Position numbers and translations under genes: made by a program
From: Brachionus manjavacas
Taxonomy: Eukaryota > Rotifera > Eurotatoria > Ploima > Brachionidae
Direction: 5' to 3'
Assembly (NCBI GenBank): GCA_019054805.1
Contig: JAHQIY010000001.1
Span: forward strand, 186,001-250,000
DNA length: 64,000 nucleotides
Shown here: positions 45,633-58,400 of the stretch, in pieces
How positions within the stretch are numbered: position 1 is the stretch's first letter
How the letters are laid out: each line of letters begins with the position of its first letter
Notes under the pieces: model-generated
Seen by the model: the letters and a program-made list of their open reading frames with translations, nothing else
Databases searched by the model: none
Told to the model about the DNA's origin: nothing

Positions 45633-48600
45633 AGCTGGCATAGTTGTGTCACCTTCAGTTTAAAAGGCTTAAATGAATCCCATTTTTGTATAATATATCA
45701 CAGCTGGCAATTGATGTAAAAATAAAAAAGTTGAAAAAATTTTTTTTAGTTTATTCATTTTAATTTGTTAAATATTTGATGGTATCTATTTTAAAAAAAA
45801 TTGGCTGCTCCAATTTTAATCCGGATACTAAATGGTTGAGCAAAAAACTTAAGCATAAAATATGAATTTAAATGATTATTTAATTAGAAACTTAATCATA
45901 ATTAAAATTTTGAAATCATTATCGGCCCTCAAATGAAAACAATTGGCTTCAAGCTAAATACCAAAGCGCTACATATTCGGCTAGTCTATCCAAATGTTTC
46001 AAATTTTTTCTCTAACTCAATTAATCTTATAGATAATAGACTCGATCATTTTAATAGATAAAATATGTCTTTTATTTTAAATTGTTTCTAAGCCTAAAGT
46101 GCCATTCCGCTTCAAGTGTATTTGCGGGTTAGACTATCATTGTCAAACAAGATCGAGTTACAACAATTTCAAAAATCACGCACTTAAAATTTGAAACAAT
46201 TAGCCAGGTCCAGACTACACAGATTAATTGGCTCATCGACTTAACTTAATTAATCTTTTTAAAATATAAACAATTTTTCTAGATTTTTTGTTGTTGTTAT
46301 TGTTGTTGTTGCTTCATTATTGAGTATGCCAAATTTAATGTGGAAACAAGTTTGTTGAGTTTTGTCAAGAAGCAATTCTAAATCGAATGGAAAAAATTTA
46401 TTCATGAATTACCATAATCCAAAAGTACTTAAATCGTAATTTTCTCATACTAAACTCGATGAAATGAGGTTTTATTTTAATATTATAAGAGCTTAGTTTG
46501 TTTGTTATATTTTAGCTTAGTAAAAAATTCCGAGCGTGGCTAAAGTCTTCTGTTCAAAAAAAATCTTTATCTAACTTTTATATTTTATTTTATTAATTTA
46601 TCTTGAATTTAAAAATGAGATTTTTTTTCAATTAATTTTATTTGAAAGCCCAATTTTTGAAATTAGTTTCTAATTAAAAAATAAATTGTTTTTAGGGTAT
46701 TTTGGATACGATTTTCCACACCTAACCCAAAGACAACCATTTCTAATTTGAACCGATTTAATTGGAAATAATTTATGAAATCAAGTGATTTTTTTTCAAT
46801 CGAGTTGTGAATTTTCTTAGGAATTATTCCAACTACCGTCATAAAGACATATCGAGATTATTATTATTCTATCTAAAAATAATTTTTTAATTTTAAATAT
46901 GTATTCTTTTGATGTTGTTCTTAGGAAAATTCAAGAGATGGAATAAAGTTTATTGTTTAAAAATTAAAAGCCTTTTCATAAAGGTAATATTTAGCTGCAT
47001 ATTTATTTATTTTTTTACTAAGCATTCATCTTATTGTATATATGGAATCGAAGAAGTCGGGTTTCATGTGCGTTTTATTTTTATTTCATTAGACCTTAAA
47101 AGGCCAAAGAATATCTATGAATGATTTTTATAAAGTGAATATTTAATTCCTTATCTTGGGAATGTTCTTTTTCTTCTTTTATTCCTTGGTTTTCGCTTTA
47201 CTTCATTCAATTAAATAAAGTTATTAATTTAAAGATGAATCTTTTCAATTTTTTTATCAGTCCTTAAAAAATAACTGTTTTTTTTTTGAATATTTTATTT
47301 AATTTTAGGCAACAAAAAAATTTCTTAAATTTATTTCATCAAAATTGTGGATTAAGAAAAAATTCTGTTTTAGAAATTAAGTTAAAGTCTTTAGATAAAT
47401 AAATACTTTAGTAGAATTTAGAATTTAAAATAGGAGATCTTTAAATTTTTTTTGAAAACTTATAAATTTTATTTATGTTGTAGTAGTAAAAAAAAGAAAA
47501 TTTAGAAAATTAAATGCAGCTCGATAGAACAACAAAAAAGCCCTAAATAAGTTGAAGTAGTCGTTTTGAAAATATTTTTCACCATCTATTTGTTCTTTCA
47601 AAAATTCAGCGTTGGATAATAAATTATTTTTATTTTTGTTCTTTTTTTGCTCACATCCGTACATTTATCAATATGTTTTGATGAATTGGTCGTCTGTACA
47701 TGATTTTGTCATGTCCTACAAAATAATGAATCATTTAACATTTTATTTTGAATTCAATTTTTTATTCAAATCATCATTTTCTTATAAGCTAGTTTAATTG
47801 CTCTCATCTGTGTCTGATAAATTTTATCAACAAAATTTTATGGAAAGAGAAAAGGTGGATTAGCGGCTTAAATAAAATGTCCAGCCAAATTTTGAAGGAC
47901 GGTCTATTAAAATTAAAATTTTTTCACCATGAAAATAAAGCTTAGGTACTTTTGATAATAGATGAGCAAACACTCTTAAATATTTTTAACATAAAAAAAA
48001 AATATTTGTTATCTGACCAACTGTCCGATTTGTAGACTTTAATTTTGGGTTTTTCTTTTTATTTAAATTTTTAAGATTTTGTTAGTAACGCTGAGGATCC
48101 ATAAGTTTGACCACTGGTCAACACTTGACACCATTAATTGTTGATTAAGGTAAATAGAAAATTTTCCAATTTATTTTTCCCCCTTCCCCTAATAAATAAA
48201 ACCACCCGAATTTTTTTCTCAAGTTAATTTAAACTATTACGGGAAATTCCCATTTTTTTTAAATAAAATCAAAATAATTGGTTTTTAAAAATTTTACTAA
48301 TTAGATAAATCAAATAATAAATTTGTGTAAATATTATTTGGCTGTCAAAGATTCTTTTTTTGGACTTCAGATGAGATTTGGATTAGAAAAAAGCAAAAAA
48401 AGGAATTAAAAAAGAAGAAAAAAATTTCATATTTTAACTGGACTTAATGGTCACATAAAAAATGTATTAGTTCCAATTTTAAAAATTCTCATCCAGAAAT
48501 TTTTTAAACTCGCTCACTTCTATTTTATATTCGTATACATGTACGCTTTCTAAAAATATATTGTCACTGTCAGAATCAAATTGTGCTATTTGGCCATTCT

Positions 48601-50028
48601 ACTGCTCAAATGTTTGCTTTTGAATCTTTTTGCTTGAATTGTTTTTTTTGTTCTGATATAATTAAATTTTTTTTAAATTTTGGAACAATTTAATTAGAGA
48701 TTTATTTTTGGGCTTAATTTATACCTAGACTAATTTATTTTTATTTCTAAAATTTAGATCAGACAGGAATAAATTCATGAAGATAAATTATTTGAGGAAA
48801 ACATTCTTTATGGGGTTTTTTTGATATGTTTAATTTTTTTTATTTAGTTAATGTTGATAAATAACTTATCTAAAACCTGATGAATTTTTTATTCTATTCC
48901 AAGAAGGTTTAACATTTAGTTTTGCACAATAAGTAAGTCGATGCACCATATTTTAGCAACAGGACAAAAGATTCCATCATCCACCATTTTTTCCAATAAA
49001 ATCTAATCAACCTTTATTTTTGATTTCACTTTTTGCCAGTTAAATGTCAATAAAGTGAATTTTAAAATGACCATGTTTTCTGTTCTGTTTAAGTTACACT
49101 TTTATATTATCGTCTTATTTTAAAATTAAAGGTTATCAAGATTTTAATTGATAGAAATGATATCAGGTCAGATGACTAAAAAAAAATTTTTAAATTATCA
49201 CGAGTCTTCTTTTATATTGATTCTTTTTTTGTAAATAAAAATTGGTAATCAAAGCGATCAAAATTGATTCACCTTTTTTAGTGCACTTTAATTTTAAGGG
49301 CTATAAAACTACAATTTACGTAAATTTAAGTCAATTAAATTTTATTTCTACTTTGATCTGAAGGAGCAAGAGCTCAATATAGTTTACTTATAATTATTTT
49401 AAATCAGCAAATAAACATAAAAAGCTTGCATAAAGTATAGTTGTCAACAAAGTTGGGCTAAATTTTTTTTTGAAAAATTTGGTCCGACTGAGACTAAAAC
49501 TCTAATCTATTGAGTTGAATTTTTAAAACAAAATAAGTTATAATTATTTTTGATTAGAAATATCAAAAGTATTTGTGTTACAAATTTAAAAAGTAAAATA
49601 AAAAATGATTAAAAATGGTGGAATTTATTGAGAAATACTTTCTTTGTTTATTATTAAATAAAAGATCTAAATCGGACAAAATTACCGAGTTTGGTAGAAA
49701 TCTTAATTTGAATTTGTTCACAAAAATTCATATAATTTAGTTTTTACACGAGATAATTTGAAAAAATCACCAAGGCATTTAAATTTGTAAAAAAAGACAT
49801 TTTAAATGATGGTAATTAATTTTTTAAATAAGCTTGTTTTAACATTCATTTAATGATTCTTTAAATCAAGGACAAAAAATGTGACCTAATCAAATCTCAT
49901 AACCTTGTTTTTTAGGCCCTTAAAAGCAATACATAAATAATAATAATAGTTTACTGTAACATTAGTAATTCTGCGAGAGAGGGTTTTCCTCAATATTAAA
50001 GCCGATTTATAAATCTTTTTTATATTTA
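45633..50028. other. Gene-free AT-rich stretch with one LINE tail
   Basis: No supported gene; short frames at 46909, 47473 and 47612 lack any motif. Around 49358-49390 the plus strand reads TGATCTGAAGGAGCAAGAGC followed by TCAATATAG, a diverged copy of the LINE 3' stem-loop end. Everything else is low-complexity AT DNA. Confidence 0.4.
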
Positions 50029-50800
50029 CAGTCGTTCCTCGGTATAACGAGCAAGTTCGGCGAAAATTTTTGTGCTCGTTATATCGAAATCCCATTGAAA
50101 AGGATGGGCAATTTTTCTTTTTTTTTTAAATTTTGTTGAAAAAGTTAAAAAAAAAGATAAATAAAACAGATATATAAATAAAAAAATTAAGCTTTTTTTA
50201 CAAAATCTGTAATACTGGATTGTTTGGTTATACATTTTTCTAGTACAATATTTTCAGTATTAAACAAAAAGTCAACAACGTTGAAAAAATTTTCTTTTTT
50301 ATTTAGAAAAAAATCTTTTAAATCATTAATTCTTTCGATTGCATCCTTTGAGCTAAAATCTGATTTTTTTGGTTTTGTAATATCTTCGACTTCCCAATCA
50401 CTGTCATCTTTGTTCTCAGCATTTGAAATTGAGTTGATAATTTCGATATCTGATAAAGAACCCCTCGCTGGTAAATTGGATTCGATTGAAACATAAGCAT
50501 ACTTTTCAAAATTCAAATTTCAAGGAAATTCTTTTCAAATTTCCTTGAAATCATCGTTTTCGTTACATTCGCTCTCTAAGTCGCCATTAAAACCAGCTTT
50601 TCGAAAACATCGATGAATTGTTAGTGACGAAACACCATCCCAAGCTCGTTTTATTTTGTGAATCGCTGATAAAATATCTATTTTTGGCATTTCGGAACCA
50701 AATTCGATCACATGAAGCTTCTCTCGTGCAACATCAGTTCTATACTTTACTTTAAATGATTGTATTACACCTTGAGACGAGAGAATCATTTTTTTCAATT
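50029..50800 (-). pseudogene. Tigger/pogo-type transposon remnant (transposase C-terminus and one terminus)
   Basis: Minus-strand ORF 50798-50535 contains QGVIQSFKVKYRTD, IHKIKRAWDGVSSLTIHRCF and RKAGFNGD, the C-terminal part of DDE transposases of the Tigger/pogo (CENP-B-like, Jerky) group. A second ORF (50516-50187) is the acidic tail. The terminus at 50029 reads CAGTCGTTCCTCGGTATAAC and is preceded by TA, the expected target dinucleotide. The DNA-binding half, the catalytic Asp residues and the other terminus are missing, so it is a truncated relic. Confidence 0.82.
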
Positions 50801-50869
50801 AGATTAGACAATCAAGTATTTTCAGTTATTTATATTCAATTATAAAAAGAAAATTAATTGTTTTATTTT

Positions 50870-51075
50870 TATTTTTAAGTCTCTGCAAAAACTCTGCAAG
50901 TGAGCAAAACACTAAACATATTAGAAAATCATTAAAATTTAATTGCAGAGTTATTGCAGAGACCAAATTTGGGTGGTACAAAGTTTGTATCAGCTGATAC
51001 ATCATTTTAGAATCATAGTAAAAAAGGTTATTTCATTTTTAAATTTCTGTTTTTGTTCTTTGTTCTAAAATTCAC
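50870..51075. repeat. Interspersed repeat with CTGCAAAAACTCTGCAAG and TACAAAGTTTGTATC words
   Basis: Contains CTGCAAAAACTCTGCAAG, TTATTGCAGAG and GGTACAAAGTTTGTATCAGC followed by TGATACATC. It ends in the reverse complement of TGTGAATTTTAGAACAAAGA. It is the best preserved copy of the unit seen at 11733 and 21110. It abuts the LINE fragment that follows. Confidence 0.45.
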
Positions 51076-51435
51076 AATGCCCAATCCAGTGATAAGTTTT
51101 GTGGCTTTTCTCTGAACTCGTTCGAGTAATTTAATGTCTGCTTTGTTGTAAGGGTCCCAGTTCGAAGAGAAATATTCAAGATGAAGCCTAACGAATGTAC
51201 ACTAGAGATTCTTGAGCGTATCAACCTCCCAGGTTTTAAATGCTCTTTTAAGAGAGCCTAGAATTGAGTTGGCTTTTGCTGATACAATTTTTGATTGTTC
51301 GTTCCATTTGAGGTTATTTGTAAATTGGACACCTAGGTCCCTTTTGGATCTTGTTTCGGTCATCTTGTGTCTTGAGTCATCTAGGTCTAACATTGTATAT
51401 TCAGCAAACGCAATGCAATTTAAATAAAAAACCAT
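51070..51435 (-). pseudogene. LINE reverse transcriptase C-terminal remnant
   Basis: Minus-strand frame 51435-51202 reads KRDLGVQFTNNLKWNEQ then SAKANSILGSLKRAF. After a frame change the sequence continues [20 protein letters not shown] and [13 protein letters not shown]. This is the same domain as 4180-4690 but a different, better conserved copy. It is 5'-truncated and inactive. 51436-52466 after it holds only AT-rich DNA plus a family B MITE end (CCAGACTTGGGAAAAATC) near 51488. Confidence 0.8.
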
Positions 51436-52466
51436 TATGTTTATTGTTTTCTTGAAAAAAATAAAGTAAAATTCAACATTTAATAAGACCAGACTTGGGA
51501 AAAATCAAAAAAAAAAGTGTAATTTTAAAGAGCTTTTAAAATTAAGTAAAAAGACTTGAATTTAATTTATAAATTGTAAACGGTTTAGAATTTTATCTCT
51601 GATTTTTTTTTGTTTTATTTTATTTTGAATTTTTGATGATTTAATACTTTTAGGCTACATTTTTTTATCTTTTCATGTTCTATTTTATTTTTTTTAACCA
51701 AAAAGTTTTGATTATTTTATTTCAATGAAATTAAAGAACGTTGTAAGATACTCAAGGCTAAAATTAATTAAGGTTTTTCGAACAATTTTTTTGTAAATTC
51801 AAAATAAAATTTTTTCTAATTAAAAAGTTTAGGCTGCTGTGAAGTTTAGAAGAAAACCTTGACAAATCTTAATTAGGATCTTTTATGGATTATTCTTTCC
51901 TCTGTCTCAAATCATTTTCAAAAACTCGTTTCTTTTCATTAATTATTTGCTTGTTATCTTTACCGTTCAAAAGCACTTGCATCAAATGATAAAAAATTAA
52001 AAATTAAAATTTTTATTTATTTCCAATTCACAAAAATGATTTAAAAAAAAAAAAAATTTATTCAAAATTTCTCTTTTTGAACAAAATGTAATTCAAAACA
52101 GGATTGAAGAATTTTTCGAACACTCTAAAACTGAACGTGATCGTTTAAATTTGAAAAGTAATTCTAACCAAAAAATAATAAAAAGAGGCCTTACCTCATC
52201 TTAATAAAACCTAAAAATAATCAAATAAAAATCCATCTAGATAAACAAAGCGGATTTTTTTTCGTTAGAAAAATATCTCCTCAAATTTGTTCTAAATATC
52301 AAAATAGATTTTTCCAACGATGCTAATTTTCAAACATACCACGCATTTAAGTTTATCTTTTACATTCTATGTTGTGAGCGAGAAGCGCACTTGAACTCAA
52401 CTGCCTTACCAAGCCACCTTCTAGGCTAATTTCTAAAAGCAAAATTAATTGTTTAGATTTAGAACA

Positions 52467-55400
52467 ATGCATGCAAAAAATGAATCGGACCCCAATTCAG
52501 CCACACAACGCAATCAAAAATTCAAATACCTAACAACCAACATGCAAAATTTGCTCAAAAATTTCAATGAAAATCTGTCGGCTCGCAAGCCCGACTCTCG
52601 CCTAGAACTCTTGAACAGAATAAAGCAACACCAGCTAAGCGTGCAGCCGGCACGCAGCCTAGTCCGCTCAAAGACAATGACCAGCAGGCCCGAACGGCCA
52701 GTGTCTAATCTGGAGTCGTTTCAGCACAAACCCAAAATAAACCGCAGTCAATCCCAGCTGAACTACAACTCGTTGCAGAGACAAGCTGCGGACAACTTCG
52801 ATTACACCGAGCACAGTGAGGACAAAATTCGCAAGAGCAAAAGCTCGCAGCAGATACAAATGAATTCGTCGCTCATGTCCGATTCTTACAATTCGGAGTC
52901 GGACGTGTCAACTCGGTCCAATTCACCCCAAAAAACAGAGGCCAAGCGGCGCTCTTCGGCCTTTCTAATCGACAATCCCAAATCGGTTGTTTTGCGGCGA
53001 GAAAAAACGCCCAACGACACAGACCTTCCCTTGATGAAGCAAAAACTGCTGGCTAGCATCAAACGAGGCCAAAGTGTTGCGCCTGTTCAAACAGAAGACG
53101 CTTCTTTGAAGAGGATCAACGATTTGGAAAGTAGAATCTGGACTCTGGAGTGCGAATTGAGCAGGGAAAGAAAAAAGTTAGCTGTTGAGCGGGAAGAGAA
53201 GTACGAGCTTGTTAGCGAGATTAAGATGAGATACGAAAGTGAAAAAGTGTCGGCACTCAAAGCCTTGGAAGCCAAGCTCAACGCTAACAGGCTGCTCGAG
53301 CTAAATAAACTTAGAGAATCGCTTCAAAATGACGCCAGAGATCAAATAGATCAAAGAGAATTATATTTCGACAATGAAATCGCTAGCTTAAAGAATAATC
53401 TGCAGCAAAAAAATGAAAGGTATACTTTGTATGAGTTATCTAGCTTATTCGCTAGATAATTCAGATTTTTTTTTTACTTATTTATTTAATAATACAATTG
53501 AAACCGGTGTCCCTCAAGGTTCGGTAACTAACGTAATGGTCCGATAAATATGACATGTCACTAACAAATTGCTACCTTACTATTTCTTCTTTTTTTCCTG
53601 AAACTTGAACTATTTAAACATGTGCCACATGAAACAATCTTTTCCAATTTATGTCTTTTCAACTTTAATTTTTTTTAGCTTATTTACTCTATTTTGATTC
53701 TTTTTTTTTTTTATCTAATTTTATTTACTTTAATTTTATTTTTATTTTATTTTTAATTTATTCTGAAGGAGCTTTAGCTCGGTACAGAAAACAAATAAAT
53801 AAAAAATAAATAATAAATTTAGTGACATGTCATTTTTGAGTGAACACTGATTTTTAAAATTGAAATATTCGCTTTTAGTGACATGCAACAAAAAGCAAAT
53901 ATGCATAGATATTGCTATTTTTTATGAAAATATTGCTCTGGTTTAGTGACATGTTTTTAACTCATGTAATTGACACATTATTTATAATAAGTAATTTAAG
54001 ATAAAAGTTTTTTTACGAAAAATATATTTTATTTGAATTGAATTGAATTTTTTAATGTATTATAGTTTTTAAAACAAGTAAAAAATGTACAAAAATTCAT
54101 AATATAATGGAATCTTATTAAGTCTTAAAAAACAAGAACGGATGAAGTTAACAAATCTTGGAACGAGTAAAAGAAAGTTGGACCACATTTAAGTTGAATT
54201 TTAAAAGTTAAACTAACTACAATTTTTACAATAGAATGAGTCATTAGGCTTTAAGCCTCTTATAAAGCCGAAAGAGTTTATTTTTCAAAAAAAAAGAAGT
54301 TGATTTTTAAATTAACATGAGTTAAAAACATGTCATTAAACCCGAGCAATATTTTCATAAAAAATAGCAATATTTATGAATATTCGCTTTTTGTTGCATG
54401 TCACTAAAAGCGAATATTTCAATTTTAAAAATCAGTGTTCACTCAAATATTACATGTCACTAAAATAGGGTACTCTGTTTAGTGACATGTCATATTTATC
54501 GGACCATTACGTTAGTCCTATTCTATTTTCAATTTTTATCAATGATATACCTAAACAAAGCTCAAAAAATACCTCATACTCTCTCTTGTTTGCTGATGAC
54601 CCAGTCACCTTTTTCATTTTCAAAAAATATGGAAACATTTCTAAACAGGTAAATGGTTAATTTAAAAATATTGAAATTTGGTTAAAAAAATGAAGGCTTA
54701 CCATGTCTCCTGAAAAATGCAATTATACAATCTTTTCTGGAAATCCCTCCAAAAATCAAAGGCTAAATTTAAGTCTTTTCGATAAGCAAATTCCATATAG
54801 TAACTGTCCAATCTTCCTTGGGATAAAATTTGACGAAAACTTATGCTTTAAACCACATATTGAACTTATTCGATCTAGATGTCAAGACAGGATAAATATA
54901 ATTAAAATTCTTTCACACAAATCTTGAAATTTAAATACAAAAACTCTATCGGGTATTTATAATGCTCTAATAGGGTCTTTAATTGATTACAGCTTCTTCA
55001 TATTTAGTTTAGCTTCAAATACTAATTTTCATAAATTACAAGTACTCCAAAATATATCATATAAGGCGATTTATCACCTCCCATATGAAACACCCTCAGA
55101 AATCTTCTTTTTTTTTTCTTGAAAATCAAAAAATTGACACAATCAAAATCAGATTTAAAAAACTCTTTATAAGATATGTCAAAAACTGTTTTCTCTTCAA
55201 AAATTAGCTAATTTTATCACTCATAAAGGACTATGAGGATGTTTTTGTTGAGAGCTCAAGAGAACCTGAAAAAAAGTCCCTCTTAGCAATTTTTGTGCAT
55301 GAATTTCCACGGGAGTGTCTTACAACAGCCAAATCTTTCAACTGTCTAGAAGCTTCCCTTTCTTAATATTCCCATTTTACTATATGTTTTTTAAATATTG

Positions 55401-58400
55401 TGTACCCAATTTTGTAATACCTTATATTTGTTTCACTTTCTTTTAATATATGAACAAAAGCTAAAGTAGTTTCATTACTCAAAGTCTATTTAAATAATAA
55501 ATAAGCAATAAAAAAAAAATAAAAAAAATTCACGCCACATAGACGATTTAAAAAAATTTAATTTTTTTTTGTCTTGCTTTCTTGAAGTTTCAATTTTGTA
55601 AACAAATATCGCAAACTTCATCATGTTTCAATATATCTATTTTTAATTCCAGGTTATTTAACTCTCACAAACCTTTTCCATATTTTTATTTCTATTTTTT
55701 GATTTTATGTTACTTATTTTTTTAATTTTTAATTTTACTTAACTTTATTTCTTTTTTTTATTTTTATTCTGAAGGAGCTTAAGCTCGGTACAGTTAATTA
55801 AGGTTAGTTAAAATTAAACTAAGTTACTTGAACATATTCAAGAACCTTGTTAAGTATTGTTTTTTAAAAAGAAGATTTGTCTTTATCATTTGCGATCAAA
55901 TCGCAAAGATTGACAATTTTTCTGAATAATTCGTCTTTGTCAATATTGATTAGTTTAGCAAAATAATAATTGTCAAAATTTAGAATGCTATCGTTGTAAT
56001 CATTCTTGATGATTGTTTTCACATCCTTAATTTATTTATTTTTAATTAACGTCCTTCAGGAGAAGTAAAGCAAAGATAAAAAATATTAGAATTTAAATAA
56101 ATGTTAAAAAGTCAATTAAGTTCTGATACCCATGAAAGAGCTCATGCTCGATACAGATATACAAATAGATAAAATAATTAGTCAATAAAAAAAAAAGAAA
56201 AATAGAAAAAGAAGAAAAAAGAATTTACAGTTTAAGTTTAAAGTTTAGTTGACCAAGAAAAGTGAGTCTCAATTAGGCTAAATAAGTTGGTTTATTAGAA
56301 TTCTATAGTTTTTAAATCTCAAGTTGCTCAAACACATTTCAATGGAGTCAGAGACACCATCACGGAGGTAGAAATGCCGCTTCATCTCCATTTTAAGCCA
56401 ATTCAACTTTTCAAGTAGGAAAGATAAGTATAAATTAAAAAATGAACATAGTCTCTTAATGTCTGTTTCAAAGGAGACAGAAGAACATGGGGAATTAATT
56501 GAGGCATTATAACAGAGTGAGTTAAAGATAGAGGAGGCGATTCCATTGAATTTAAGTGTAGTAATAAATGATAATTTTGAGTAAAATATAGTTGATCAAA
56601 TTTGAAAATTGTTATTACTTTGAGGATTTGTTACATATATCGCCACATAATTCGCCACATATATCAAGCAACTAAAAATCAGATTCAGAAATCATTTATT
56701 TTTTTATTTTTACAAAATCCAAGTGTAAAAAAGGTTAGCTAATCAACTAATTTTAATTTTTTCTTCTTAAAAAGCTTTGGCTTGGTAAGAAAACAATTAA
56801 AAATAATTAGTTAGGAAAATTCTTTTTTCCAAGTCAACAAAAATTTTTGAGACCTTTTAACGGTTCTTTAAAATACAATTAAATTTCTTTAATTTAATAT
56901 CTGTGTAAATTTATTTTTTTATTATTAAATGAAATATCGCTAAAAGAGTTCCATTTAGTCACAAAAAAGTAAAAAAAAAAGATTCTTTTTAAATATTTAA
57001 AAGAAAATTTATTTCTAAAAATTGATCTTTCAAAACTGTAAAACTTTGAGTTTTTTAAAAAGGAAAATCAATGTAAATTTGACGAGCTTGTTGGCACTAA
57101 AGAGATTACATCAGCAATAAAAAGAGGAAGCAGCTTCGGGACCAGACCAAATTTCATAACCTTTTGTTAAAAAATGTAAAGTGCAAGGCAGCATGAATAC
57201 AAATTCTTTTAGAAAATAATATTGTTAGTAAAGGACAGATGCTTTATATGTTATTTGATCTCAGCTTTCATTTGAAAAAAAAATTAGTCCAACCTGTAAG
57301 CCGTCTCATGGTCCCCCAGGACCACCCATCATAGTGGTCAATTTCGATATTCTGGACGATGAAACTTCCAAAAGATAATTTTATCCTTTTCTGGGTAATT
57401 GAGGACCCTCTATTAGAATATCTGCAAAATTTCAAGCGTCTGTGTTGCGTTTTTCACGAGATATTATTTAAAAAAACATTTTTTTCTCTTTCTTAAGTTT
57501 AAAGCGTTATAACTCCTGAACCGAATTATCAGATGGTTTGATTAATACATCATTTTGTAGAGAATTAAATTTAGAAGAAATTGTTCGAGACAATTTTTTA
57601 ATATTGGGTTTAATTTTTAATTAAGATTCAGTTGAAAAAAACGAATTTTTAAATAATGATTCATTTCAAAAGAAAATACTAAAAAGCTTCTCTTTTTAAT
57701 GCTTAAAAGATCAAAATAAGAAAAAAAATTAAAAATGAATCACTAGTCCACGCTATCAGAGTTATTTTTTAGCAAGTAGACCTATTCTTCTATGACTTTT
57801 TATTTTATCACTAATATTAAAGTGTTTTCGTTCGATAATTTGACCCCTATGATGGGTGGTCCTGGGGGACCATGAGGCGGCTTACAGGTTGGACTATTTT
57901 TTTTTCAAATGAAAGCTGAGATCAAATAACTTATAAAACATCTGTCCTTTACTAACAATATTATTTTCTAAAAGAAATTGTATTCATGCTGCCTTGCACT
58001 TTACCGCAAAAAATTCTAAAAGACATAATGTATCTTTTTAGTTTAAGTCTAAGAGAAGGTAAAATACCAAGTGCATGGAAATCTGCTAACATTACTATGA
58101 TACCTAAAAAGTTAATTTTACATAAGACCCAGCTAACTACCGACCTATCAGTATGACAAGTTGTCTAGGAAAACTTTTAGAACGTATCGTCTACTCTAGA
58201 TTTTATAGTTATTTAGAACAAAACTCTACTAATTCAGGAGCAATCATGTCTTAGAAAAAATCGACGCACCGCTGATAATCTCTTCTTCCTTATTCAAAAA
58301 ATTGTTGAATCATTTAATAGAAAGAAGAAAGATTGTTCCCTATTTTTTGATATCTCCAAAGCGTTCGATAGGGTTTGGCATGATGGTCTTATTTATAAAC

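Larger units (their letters stand above)
53490..55530 (+). pseudogene. LINE reverse transcriptase split by an inverted-repeat element
   Basis: Plus-strand coding ETGVPQGSVT stops at 53530 and resumes at 54513 with SPILFSIFINDIPKQSSK and the catalytic-site region LLFADDPVT, then IFLGIKFDENLCFKPHIELI (54800-54870) and the C-terminal part LPYETPSEIF, ending near 55380. The tail is A-rich to about 55530. Stops and frameshifts (54655, 54925, 55110) mark it as dead. The 5' part before GVPQG is absent. It lies in sense orientation in the intron of the coiled-coil gene, starting only 70 bp after exon 1. Confidence 0.85.

Noticed and set aside
50224-50496. 90-codon plus-strand frame
   Set aside because: Antisense shadow of the Tigger transposase tail.
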